From NCBI GenBank assembly GCA_946478645.1, contig CAMLCW010000157.1, positions 1 to 11,370 on the forward strand: a stretch of DNA of 11,370 nucleotides. Reading direction: 5' to 3'. The position numbers and the translations under genes were made by a program. Under the pieces are notes generated by a model. It did not search any database. It saw only the letters and a list, made by a program, of their open reading frames with translations, and was not told the DNA's origin. This DNA is from an uncultured Variovorax sp. (GTDB taxonomy: Bacteria; Pseudomonadota; Gammaproteobacteria; Burkholderiales; Burkholderiaceae). Shown piece by piece: positions 5,657-11,370 of the stretch; the stretch's first letter is position 1, and every line of letters starts with the position of its first letter.

Positions 5657-6049
5657 TCAGGGCGTGTGCACGAAGCAGAGCTTGTGGCCCTCGGGGTCGA
5701 TGCAGTACGCCGCGTAGAAATCGGCCGCATAGCGCGGCCGCAGCCCCGGCTCGCCCGCATCGGTGGCGCCGCGCGAGAGGGCGCCGCGCCATGCCGCGTC
5801 CACCGCTTCACGCGAACGCGCGAGAAAGCTCACCTGCGAACCGTTGCCGGCAGTGGCCGGCAGGCCATTGAACGGATGATGGATGACGAACTGCGGCCAG
5901 CGCGTGCCCGGATGGCGCCACAGCACGCCGGCCGGGCCGATGCGCGCCAGGTCGGTGAAACGCACCATGCCGAAGTGGCGCAGCACCTCGTCGTAGAAGG
6001 CGGTCATGCGGTGCAGGTCGTGGACCCCGAGCTGGATGTGCGCGAACAT
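5657..6049 (-). CDS. VOC family protein (glyoxalase/dioxygenase superfamily)
   Basis: A 130-residue single-domain protein of the vicinal oxygen chelate fold. The start MFAHIQLGVHDL places the usual first-strand His at residue 4, followed by MTAFYDEVLRHFGM, the typical helix after strand 1. The end shows the second half of the fold, with AAYCIDPEGHKLCFVH similar to the common 'DPDGN-x-x-E' ending. Family members bind a divalent metal and act on varied substrates; lyase, dioxygenase and antibiotic-binding types share this fold, so no substrate is assigned. The gene begins 32 bp after the isochorismatase-like gene on the same strand, so co-transcription is likely. The Shine-Dalgarno is weak (GGGGAA about 10 nt upstream). 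It ends tail-to-tail with the basic protein gene. Confidence 0.87.
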   Translation of the reverse strand: MFAHIQLGVHDLHRMTAFYDEVLRHFGMVRFTDLARIGPAGVLWRHPGTRWPQFVIHHPFNGLPATAGNGSQVSFLARSREAVDAAWRGALSRGATDAGEPGLRPRYAADFYAAYCIDPEGHKLCFVHTP

Positions 6050-6081
6050 GGATGACAAGTTCCCCGATTCGTTGTGGCTGC

Positions 6082-6687
6082 TCAGCGTGCCCGGCGCGCA
6101 GCGGGCAGGCGGATGCGCGGGCCGGGCGTGGTCGGAACACACAACGCGTCGGCGCACTGGCGCAGGAAGCGCTCGTTGCGCTCGCGCGACTGCGTCGCCA
6201 CGCAATCGCGCGGCACCACGGTCTCGAAGTCGCGCATGCCCGCGTCCGCCGCGGTGGCCCAGATGCACTGGTCGCTCGCCACGCCGGTCACGATGAGACG
6301 CCGGACCTTCAGGTAGGACAGCAGCAGTTCGAGCGGCGTCGCGAAGAAGGCGGACTGCTTGGGCTTGAGCACGAAGTAGTCGCTTTCGGCGGGCAGCAGC
6401 GCCGAGGTGATCTCGGCGCCCGCGCCGCCCGCCTCGAGCGACATGTCGACGAGCCTGCGCAGGTCCGAGCGCCAGCGCCCGCGGTTGTCGTTGACGTAGA
6501 TCGTGGGCACGCCGGCGCGGCTGCAGCGTGCCTTGAGCGCCGCGATCGGGCGCGCGATGGCGTGGGCGCCGGGCAGCAGCTTGTCGGCGTCGGGAAAGTC
6601 CCAGACGCTGATCATGTCGATGATCAGCAGCGCGGTCTGGCCGGCGGCAGGCTCGGAGGCGAGGGCGGGCGGTGGGGCGGAAGCCAT
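6082..6687 (-). CDS. Isochorismatase-like cysteine hydrolase
   Basis: A 201-residue hydrolase of the isochorismatase/nicotinamidase superfamily, using a Cys-Asp-Lys triad. From ATG 6687: D24 in ALLIIDMISVWDF, K108 in VLKPKQSAFFATPL, and the nucleophile C141 in VTGVASDQCIWATAADA. The conserved GVPTIYVNDN segment is also present. The family hydrolyses amides such as nicotinamide or carbamoyl compounds, or the isochorismate ether bond. Lack of neighbouring siderophore or NAD genes leaves the substrate open. The frame is open upstream to 6787, and an earlier ATG at 6780 would add a Pro/Thr/Arg-rich stretch unlike the family; Met-6687 already leaves about 16 low-complexity residues before the domain. 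Neither start has a good Shine-Dalgarno. The VOC gene follows 32 bp downstream. Confidence 0.88.
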   Translation of the reverse strand: MASAPPPALASEPAAGQTALLIIDMISVWDFPDADKLLPGAHAIARPIAALKARCSRAGVPTIYVNDNRGRWRSDLRRLVDMSLEAGGAGAEITSALLPAESDYFVLKPKQSAFFATPLELLLSYLKVRRLIVTGVASDQCIWATAADAGMRDFETVVPRDCVATQSRERNERFLRQCADALCVPTTPGPRIRLPAARRAR

Positions 6688-6947
6688 GGCTGGCGGCGGG
6701 GGTTTCGTCGTCGGTCGGGTTGGCGCAGGCCCACGATGTCCAGCACACCGTGTCGCGCCCGTAGGAAAGCTGCGCGTCATCGCGCAAGTTGCGGCCGTGC
6801 CGCCCGCGCCTTAGCCGCGTAGGAGGGCGCTTTCACCAGCTCGCGCGATATCCCGCCTCGGGCCCGCCAAAGCTGCTCAACCATGACGCGGAAACCAGCC
6901 AGCCCCACCGCCTGTTCTTCGTCCCCTGTTCGCAAGGAGCCATCCCG
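6688..6947. promoter_or_regulatory. Divergent intergenic region, isochorismatase-like / SDR
   Basis: These 260 bp are the longest gene-free stretch. On the minus strand, AGCTTTCCTACG lies at 6771-6760, about 73 nt before the isochorismatase-like start. The same 12-mer is upstream of the first hemerythrin gene (10252-10263). A second TCCTAC, also reading toward the isochorismatase-like gene, is at 6824-6819. A perfect odd palindrome, CGCAA-G-TTGCG, lies at 6783-6793 and could be an operator. No convincing sigma-70 promoter for the SDR gene was seen; its Shine-Dalgarno (AAGGAG) is strong. Confidence 0.4.
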
Positions 6948-7748
6948 ATGAACACTTCCGCTTTCAACCGGCCTTTCGCGATCGTCACCGGCGCCTCCTC
7001 GGGCATCGGCCTCGAACTTGCGCGCTGCTGCGCCGACGAGGGTTTCGACCTGCTGATCGCCGCCGACGAACCCGAGATCGAGGATGCCGCCGTGCAGCTG
7101 CGCACGCGCGGCGTGGAGGTGCAGCCCGTGCAGGCCGACCTTTCCACCACCGAAGGCGTGGACCGCCTGCTCGCCGCGGCCGGGCAGCGGCCCGTGAATG
7201 CCCTGCTCGCGAACGCGGGCCGCGGCCTTGGCCACGCGTTCCTCGACCAGAGCTTCATGGATGCACGCCATGTGCTCGACACCAACGTGACCGGCACGCT
7301 CTACCTGATCCACCGCGTCGGCGGGGCGATGCGCGCACGCGGCCAGGGTCGCATCCTGATCACCGGCTCCATCGCGGGCTTCATGCCCGGGAGCTTCCAG
7401 GCCGTCTACAACGGCACCAAGGCCTTCCTCGATTCGTTCTCGTTCGCGTTGCGCGAAGAACTCAAGGACAGCGGCGTGACCGTGAGCTGCCTGATGCCCG
7501 GGCCCACCGACACCGAGTTCTTCGAGCGTGCCGACATGCTCGACACCAAGGTCGGCCAGGACGACAGGAAGGCCGACCCGGCCAAGGTGGCGAAGATCGG
7601 CTTCGACGCCATGATGAAGGGCGAGGGCGACGTGGTCGCGGGCTGGAAGAACAAGCTCCAGGCGGCGATGGCCAACATCACGCCGTCGGAGCTGCTGGCC
7701 AAGCAGCATCGCCGGATGGCGGAGCCCGGCACGGCCGCGGACCGCTGA
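6948..7748 (+). CDS. Short-chain dehydrogenase/reductase
   Basis: A 266-residue classical SDR oxidoreductase. ATG 6948 follows AAGGAG by 8 nt. The Rossmann dinucleotide motif T14-G-x-x-x-G-x-G21 (TGASSGIG), NAG (89-91), the active-site N113, S141, Y154 and K158 (YNGTK) are all present. D40, near the end of the second beta strand, hints at NAD(H) rather than NADP(H), but this is a weak indication. LMPGPTDTEFF after the active site is the usual substrate-side loop. The substrate is unknown. It is the first gene of a plus-strand group, with the DUF3182-like gene only 16 bp downstream, so it is probably in the same transcription unit. Confidence 0.93.
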   Translation: MNTSAFNRPFAIVTGASSGIGLELARCCADEGFDLLIAADEPEIEDAAVQLRTRGVEVQPVQADLSTTEGVDRLLAAAGQRPVNALLANAGRGLGHAFLDQSFMDARHVLDTNVTGTLYLIHRVGGAMRARGQGRILITGSIAGFMPGSFQAVYNGTKAFLDSFSFALREELKDSGVTVSCLMPGPTDTEFFERADMLDTKVGQDDRKADPAKVAKIGFDAMMKGEGDVVAGWKNKLQAAMANITPSELLAKQHRRMAEPGTAADR

Positions 7749-7764
7749 AGAACGGGCGCATGCC

Positions 7765-8940
7765 ATGGACACCCTCTTCAGCCCGGGAGCTGCCCTCGTG
7801 GACACGGTCCTCCAAAGCACCGGTGGCAGCGTGGTGGTGTGGAGCGCCGATCCGCAGGCCTACGCCAGCGACCACGAACGCGCCACGCGCAGCAATTTCG
7901 CCGAGCGGCTGGCGGCGCTCAAGCAGTTCCGGTTCACGGGCGAGTTCGACGCCGCGCACGCCCATCCGGCCGGCACGCCGCTCTACTTCGTGCCGAGCGA
8001 CACCATTTCGAGCACGCAGCTGGCCCGCTCGCTCGGCATCTCGACGCCGCACGACCTGTTCGGCGGCGTGGTGCCGTATCCCTTCGTCGCCACCAAGGCG
8101 ATCACGCATCCGCTGGTGGGCCGTGCCGCGGCCTGCCCCGAAGGCTGGGCACCCGGCTTCGCGGCCGCCGTCGCCGACGCGGTGCTCGACGGTTTCTCGG
8201 CATTCACGCTCGAAGACGCGCGCTGGGCCGGGCGGCAGCTGCTCGACCGCGGCGCGGTGAGGGTCAAGCCCGTTTGCGCGACCGGCGGCCGCGGCCAGTC
8301 GGTGGCCACCGATGCCGATGCGCTCGACCGCTGCCTCGCGGGGATGGACGAGAACGAGATCGGGCTGCACGGCGTGGTGCTCGAGCAGAACCTCGCGCAG
8401 CCCGAGACCTTCAGCGTGGGCCAGGTGCTGGTCGACCAGACGGTGGTGAGCTACTACGGCCGCCAGCGCATGACCACCGACAACGCCGGCCAGCAGGTCT
8501 ACGGCGGCTCCGACCTGACGCTGGTGCGCGGCAATTTCGACGCGCTGATCGCCATGACCGCGCCGGCGCCCGCGCTGCGCCTCGCGATCGACCAGGCGCG
8601 GCGCTACCACCAGGCGGTGATCGACTGCTACCCCGGTTTCTTCGCGTCGCGCGTGAACTACGACGTGGCGCAGGGATCCACCCCCGACGGCCACTGGCGG
8701 TCGGGCGTGCTCGAGCAGTCGTGGCGCGTGGGCGGCGCCACCGGCGCCGAGATGGTCGCGCTCGAATGCTTCTGGCGCGACCCGCTGCTCGAGCGGGTGC
8801 GCGTCTCCTGCTTCGAGGCCTACGGCAGCGCGCCCGCCGTACCGGCGGGCGCCACGGTCCATTACCAGGGCGTCGACCGGCAGAACGGACCGCTGACCAA
8901 ATACGCCTTGTTCCAACCCCATGACAGCGACACGACATAA
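7765..8940 (+). CDS. DUF3182-like, ATP-grasp-type protein
   Basis: A 391-residue protein that I recognise, from memory, as similar to the DUF3182 family, whose function is unknown. Several features suggest an ATP-grasp fold. RVKPVCATGGRGQ (K168, then a Gly-rich loop) resembles the nucleotide-binding lysine and loop. GVVLEQNL with E207 sits where the adenine-contacting hinge would be. FFASRVNYDVAQG (N298, D300) resembles a metal-binding strand. If so it would ligate a carboxylate to an amine or similar group using ATP; no substrate can be named. Start choice: ATG 7765 has no clear Shine-Dalgarno, while an in-frame GTG at 7798 (residue 12) has GGGAG 8 nt upstream. The 3' end overlaps the next gene by 20 nt, implying translational coupling with the hydrolase. 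Confidence 0.75.
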   Translation: MDTLFSPGAALVDTVLQSTGGSVVVWSADPQAYASDHERATRSNFAERLAALKQFRFTGEFDAAHAHPAGTPLYFVPSDTISSTQLARSLGISTPHDLFGGVVPYPFVATKAITHPLVGRAAACPEGWAPGFAAAVADAVLDGFSAFTLEDARWAGRQLLDRGAVRVKPVCATGGRGQSVATDADALDRCLAGMDENEIGLHGVVLEQNLAQPETFSVGQVLVDQTVVSYYGRQRMTTDNAGQQVYGGSDLTLVRGNFDALIAMTAPAPALRLAIDQARRYHQAVIDCYPGFFASRVNYDVAQGSTPDGHWRSGVLEQSWRVGGATGAEMVALECFWRDPLLERVRVSCFEAYGSAPAVPAGATVHYQGVDRQNGPLTKYALFQPHDSDTT

Positions 8941-9700
8941 CTTCATCGACATTTCCGTGGACGGCCAGCACATCGCCGGAACGCTGGTCGCCGCCTCCAC
9001 CATGGTGCCCGGCGTGCTCCTGGTCCACGGCTGGGACGGCAGCCAGGAGCAGTACATCGCGCGTGCGCACGAGATCGCCGCGCTCGGCTGCGTCTGCCTG
9101 ACCTTCGACCTGCGCGGCCATGCGCGCCATGCCTCGCTGCGCCAGGAGGTCACCCGCGAGGACAACCTGCGCGACGTGCTCGCAGCCTACGACACGCTCA
9201 TCAGCCACCCGACGGTCGACCCCCAAGCGATCGCGATCGTCGGCAGCAGCTATGGCGGCTACCTGGCGGCGCTGGTCAGCGCGATGCGGCCGGTGCGCTG
9301 GCTCGCGCTGCGGGCGCCCGCGCTCTACCGCGACCGCGAATGGCTCGCGCCCAAGGGCCAGCTCAGCAGGCCCGACCTCGTGGCCTACCGGCGCACGCTC
9401 GTGGGTCCGCGCGACAACCGTGCGCTCGCGGCCTGCGAGGCATTCACGGGCGACGTGCTGATCGTCGAGTCGGAGCACGACCAGATCGTGCCGCACCCGG
9501 TGATCGAGAACTACCTGGGCGCCTTCAAGCGCGTGCGCTCGGCCACCTACCGCGTGCTGTCCGGCGCCGACCATGCGCTGTCGAAGCAGTCGCATCGCCA
9601 GGCCTATGGCCAGCTGCTGGTGTCGTGGATGACCGAGATGACGCTCGGCGCGAGCGCGACCGGCACGCTGACAAGGCGCGTTTCCGAAACCCCTGCATGA
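8921..9700 (+). CDS. Alpha/beta-fold hydrolase
   Basis: A 259-residue serine hydrolase of the alpha/beta fold, dienelactone hydrolase/peptidase-like in appearance. Oxyanion-loop HGWDG is at 36-40, the nucleophile elbow G108-S-S110-Y-G112 contains Ser110, the acid is probably D187 (ESEHDQIVP) and the base H218 (GADHAL). The FDLRGHARH segment (63-70) is typical of the family. Esterase, thioesterase and amidase activities are all possible. No signal peptide is seen, so it should be cytoplasmic. The start ATG lies inside the last codons of the DUF3182-like gene (20-nt overlap), and its stop overlaps the ATG of the membrane protein gene (ATGA at 9697-9700). This tight packing argues for fixed stoichiometry or joint function. 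Confidence 0.92.
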   Translation: MTATRHNFIDISVDGQHIAGTLVAASTMVPGVLLVHGWDGSQEQYIARAHEIAALGCVCLTFDLRGHARHASLRQEVTREDNLRDVLAAYDTLISHPTVDPQAIAIVGSSYGGYLAALVSAMRPVRWLALRAPALYRDREWLAPKGQLSRPDLVAYRRTLVGPRDNRALAACEAFTGDVLIVESEHDQIVPHPVIENYLGAFKRVRSATYRVLSGADHALSKQSHRQAYGQLLVSWMTEMTLGASATGTLTRRVSETPA

Positions 9701-10212
9701 GGCCCGACATGACCTTCGCGATCGACAACCATCCCCGGCTGCTGCCGGTGCTGCGCACCGGCCTCATCGCGGGCACCTGCGCCAGCCTCGCATCCACCGC
9801 AGCGCTGATGCTCTGCGGCCGCCGCGAGGCCGGCAGCCTGGTGGCGCCCACCAACGCCACGAGCCACTGGCTCTGGGGCGACGAGGAAGCCTTTGCGGCG
9901 CGGCGGCCCACGCTAAGGCATACCGGCATCGGCTATGCCACGCACCATGCGAGCGCCGTCTTCTGGGCGCTGCTCTATGCCTGGCTGCATGCCGAGCGCC
10001 ATCCGCCGCGCACCGTCGCGCAGGCGCTGGCCGGTGCCGGCGCCGCCACCGCGGTGGCCTGCACGATCGACTACACCGTCACGCCGCGCCGCCTCACGCC
10101 GGGCTTCGAGCGACATCTTTCCAAGCCCTCGATGGGCGTGGTCTACGGGCTGTTCGCGATCGGTTTGGCTGCCGGCTGCCTGCTGGCACAGCGCGGCAGC
10201 GGGCGGCCCTGA
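9697..10212 (+). CDS. Four-helix integral membrane protein, unknown function
   Basis: A 171-residue protein that I do not recognise. Hydrophobic segments at about residues 20-40, 80-98, 108-124 and 146-164 predict four transmembrane helices. Between helices 1 and 2 is a hydrophilic loop with an SHWLWGDEEAF segment; His-rich pairs (HH at 83-84) and a CTIDYTVTPRRLTPGFERHL segment precede helix 4. The start ATG 9697 overlaps the hydrolase stop; ATG 9709 four codons later, behind a weak AGG, is an alternative. It is the last gene of the operon and probably depends on translational coupling. Its polar residues within or near helices could bind a ligand or cofactor, but no function can be stated. 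Confidence 0.82.
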   Translation: MRPDMTFAIDNHPRLLPVLRTGLIAGTCASLASTAALMLCGRREAGSLVAPTNATSHWLWGDEEAFAARRPTLRHTGIGYATHHASAVFWALLYAWLHAERHPPRTVAQALAGAGAATAVACTIDYTVTPRRLTPGFERHLSKPSMGVVYGLFAIGLAAGCLLAQRGSGRP

Positions 10213-10322
10213 CGCCGGAGCGCGTAGAGCCGCGAGTACGTTCACTCAAGGAGCTTTCCTACGCCGCGCGCTCCGCAGTCCTTCCATCGTGGAGCTCCCA
10301 TTCAACCAAACCGGAGCCCACG
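10213..10322. promoter_or_regulatory. Intergenic region upstream of first hemerythrin gene
   Basis: These 110 bp hold AGCTTTCCTACG at 10252-10263 in sense orientation, about 60 nt before the hemerythrin ATG; the identical 12-mer lies upstream of the isochorismatase-like gene. An inverted repeat GGAGCGCG (10217-10224) / CGCGCTCC (10267-10274) brackets it. No T-run follows a hairpin, so no intrinsic terminator for the upstream operon is evident. Confidence 0.4.
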
Positions 10323-10817
10323 ATGCCCACTTCCACCAAGCGCTCGACGCCTGATGCCTGCAGCCTTCTCGACACCGACCACCGCAACGTCAAGAAGATG
10401 TTCAAGGAATATGAGGAACTGACCCATTCGCGCGCCGCCAGCGCGCAGCAGAAGAAGCGCGAACTCGCCAACCAGATCTGCATGGAGCTCACAGTCCATG
10501 CCCAGATCGAGGAAGAGATCTTCTATCCCGCGCTGCGCGAAGCGCTCAGCGAGACCGATCTCCTCGACGAGGCCGAGGTCGAGCATGCGAGCGCCAAGGA
10601 CCTGATCGCGCAGATCGAGGGCGCCGCCGACGTCGACGACATGTTCGACGCCAAGGTCATCGTGCTCGGCGAGTACATCGACCACCATGTGAAGGAAGAG
10701 CGCAACGAGATCTTCGTCAAGGCACGCGCAGCACGCGGGCTCGACCTGGTCGCGATGCGTGATCAGCTTGCTGCGCGCAAGGAAGAGCTCATGGAAGAGC
10801 TCACCGCAGCGGCCTGA
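10323..10817 (+). CDS. Hemerythrin HHE-domain protein
   Basis: A 164-residue protein of the bacterial hemerythrin family, a four-helix bundle that binds a non-heme di-iron centre and may sense or bind oxygen, NO or iron. ATG 10323 follows GGAG by about 8 nt. Likely iron ligands: H20 (LLDTDH), H59 and E63 (HAQIEEEIFYP), H88 (EVEHASAK), and H122 with E126 (DHHVKEE). The N-terminal ten residues are polar and the C-terminal 30 form a charged helix (RKEELMEELTAAA). No signal peptide: it is cytoplasmic. A second hemerythrin gene follows after a terminator-like hairpin. The substrate or signal is unknown; oxidative or nitrosative stress protection is a typical proposal. Confidence 0.93.
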   Translation: MPTSTKRSTPDACSLLDTDHRNVKKMFKEYEELTHSRAASAQQKKRELANQICMELTVHAQIEEEIFYPALREALSETDLLDEAEVEHASAKDLIAQIEGAADVDDMFDAKVIVLGEYIDHHVKEERNEIFVKARAARGLDLVAMRDQLAARKEELMEELTAAA

Positions 10818-10825
10818 CGCCCCTC

Positions 10826-10858
10826 GGGGGTGCTGCGCGCGCCCCCGGCCTTCTTTTT
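10826..10858 (+). terminator. Rho-independent terminator between hemerythrin genes
   Basis: GGGGGTGC (10826-10833) pairs with GCGCCCCC (10839-10846): eight pairs, one of them G-U, with a 5-nt loop. After GGCC comes TTCTTTTT (10851-10858). It starts 9 nt after the stop of the first hemerythrin gene. The T-tract ends just before the Shine-Dalgarno (GGAG) of the second gene, so it could terminate fully or attenuate read-through. Confidence 0.75.
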
Positions 10859-10868
10859 GGAGATCCCC

Positions 10869-11370
10869 ATGACCAGTCTCGTTTCCCGGATCTTTCCCAC
10901 GGCGACCAACATGATTCGCCTGGACCACACGCACGTGATGTCCACCTACCACCAGTACAAGCCGAGTGCTTCGGCGCGGGTGAAGAAGGGCCTGGTCAAC
11001 ACGATCTGCACCGCGCTCGAGATCCATGCGCAGCTCGAGGAAGAGATCTTCTATCCCGAGGTGCGAAAGGTCACCGACGACGAGCGCATCAACAAGTCGA
11101 TGGAGGAGCATGCCGAGATGCGGCGGCTCATCGGCCTGCTGCGCGCCATGGAGCCCGAAGCGCGCGACTACGACGACACGCTGGCCGCACTGATGCGCGA
11201 CGTGATGCACCACGTGGCCGACGAGGAGACGGTGGTGCTGCCCGCGGCCGAGAAGCTGCTGGCGGACCGCCTCGGCGACCTGGGTGCCCAGATGACCAAG
11301 CGCCGCCTGCAGCTCGTCGGCCCGCGCTCGGGCGAGATCGCGGTGGACATGGGCCGCGCGGCCTCGGGCA
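10869..11370 (+). CDS. Second hemerythrin HHE-domain protein (3' end beyond window)
   Basis: An open frame from ATG 10869 to the window edge (167 codons). GGAG lies 6 nt upstream. Likely di-iron ligands: H20 (IRLDH), H53 and E57 (HAQLEEEIFYP), H81 (EEHAEM), H115 and E119 (HHVADEE). It shares an almost identical HAQ-x-EEEIFYP helix with the preceding protein, so the two genes arose by tandem duplication or are close relatives. It lacks the first protein's polar N-terminal extra residues and carries a C-terminal region (from about residue 134) rich in Arg and Gly whose end is outside the window. With a terminator in between, it may have its own promoter further left or depend on read-through. 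Confidence 0.92.
   Translation, partial: MTSLVSRIFPTATNMIRLDHTHVMSTYHQYKPSASARVKKGLVNTICTALEIHAQLEEEIFYPEVRKVTDDERINKSMEEHAEMRRLIGLLRAMEPEARDYDDTLAALMRDVMHHVADEETVVLPAAEKLLADRLGDLGAQMTKRRLQLVGPRSGEIAVDMGRAASG

Noticed and set aside
3840..5717. 625-codon plus-strand open frame
   Set aside because: Antisense shadow of the thiamine-diphosphate enzyme, with His/Arg/Ala-rich composition and no recognisable motif.
6313..6319. TCCTAC motif copy on the minus strand near 6318-6313
   Set aside because: It lies within the isochorismatase-like coding sequence (Leu-Ser-Tyr-Leu codons), so it was not counted as a regulatory site.
6777..7820. 347-codon minus-strand open frame
   Set aside because: Antisense to the SDR gene, which has every catalytic motif in place.
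7678..9165. 495-codon minus-strand open frame, and a similar one at 8411-9595
   Set aside because: Antisense shadows of the DUF3182-like and hydrolase genes; no domain and biased composition.
10302..11213. 303-codon minus-strand open frame
   Set aside because: Antisense to both hemerythrin genes, whose iron ligands are all conserved.

Overview
The window is GC-rich, densely packed DNA with a strong preference for G or C at third codon positions. Gene content (alternative aa3-type oxidase genes, a DUF3182-like protein, Lys/Ala-rich periplasmic Cys proteins, tandem hemerythrins) and codon use suggest a beta-proteobacterium of the Burkholderiales, probably Comamonadaceae and Variovorax-like. 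That placement is from pattern recognition, with no database search. No rRNA, tRNA, CRISPR array, transposase or phage gene was seen.

Layout. (1) 1-2010: a respiratory block. A minus-strand monoheme cytochrome c is followed by coxB (cytochrome oxidase subunit II, which runs off the left edge); a diheme cytochrome c is transcribed divergently. A 61-bp double-hairpin element flanked by perfect 16-bp direct repeats lies between the monoheme cytochrome and coxB. (2) 2023-3338: two divergent paralogous small exported proteins with an identically spaced CX10C...CX10C pattern, plus a small unknown gene that probably starts with TTG. (3) 3354-5641: a PoxB/YdaP-like thiamine-diphosphate enzyme, divergent from a small basic protein of the kind annotated 'plasmid stabilization protein'. 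(4) 5657-6687: a minus-strand pair, isochorismatase-like hydrolase then VOC protein. (5) 6948-10212: a plus-strand operon of SDR, DUF3182-like ATP-grasp-type protein, alpha/beta hydrolase and a four-helix membrane protein; the last three overlap. (6) 10323-11370: two tandem hemerythrin-domain proteins separated by a good intrinsic terminator; the second runs off the right edge.

Working together. The left block is the start of an alternative cytochrome c oxidase cluster whose catalytic subunit should lie left of the window. The rest looks like a stress or accessory neighbourhood: envelope proteins, quinone-linked pyruvate oxidation, DNA-associated basic protein and iron/oxygen-binding hemerythrins. 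A TCCTAC-containing sequence recurs, in the sense orientation, upstream of four genes in this part, including a 25-bp box shared by the two paralogous envelope-protein genes. This hints at common control but is unproven.

The best candidates for undescribed biology are the CX10C paralog pair with its shared promoter box, the compact DUF3182/hydrolase/membrane-protein operon, and the repeat element that seems to have split an ancestral ATGA stop-start junction in front of coxB. No gene-free stretch exceeds 300 bases; the longest is 6688-6947 (260 bp).
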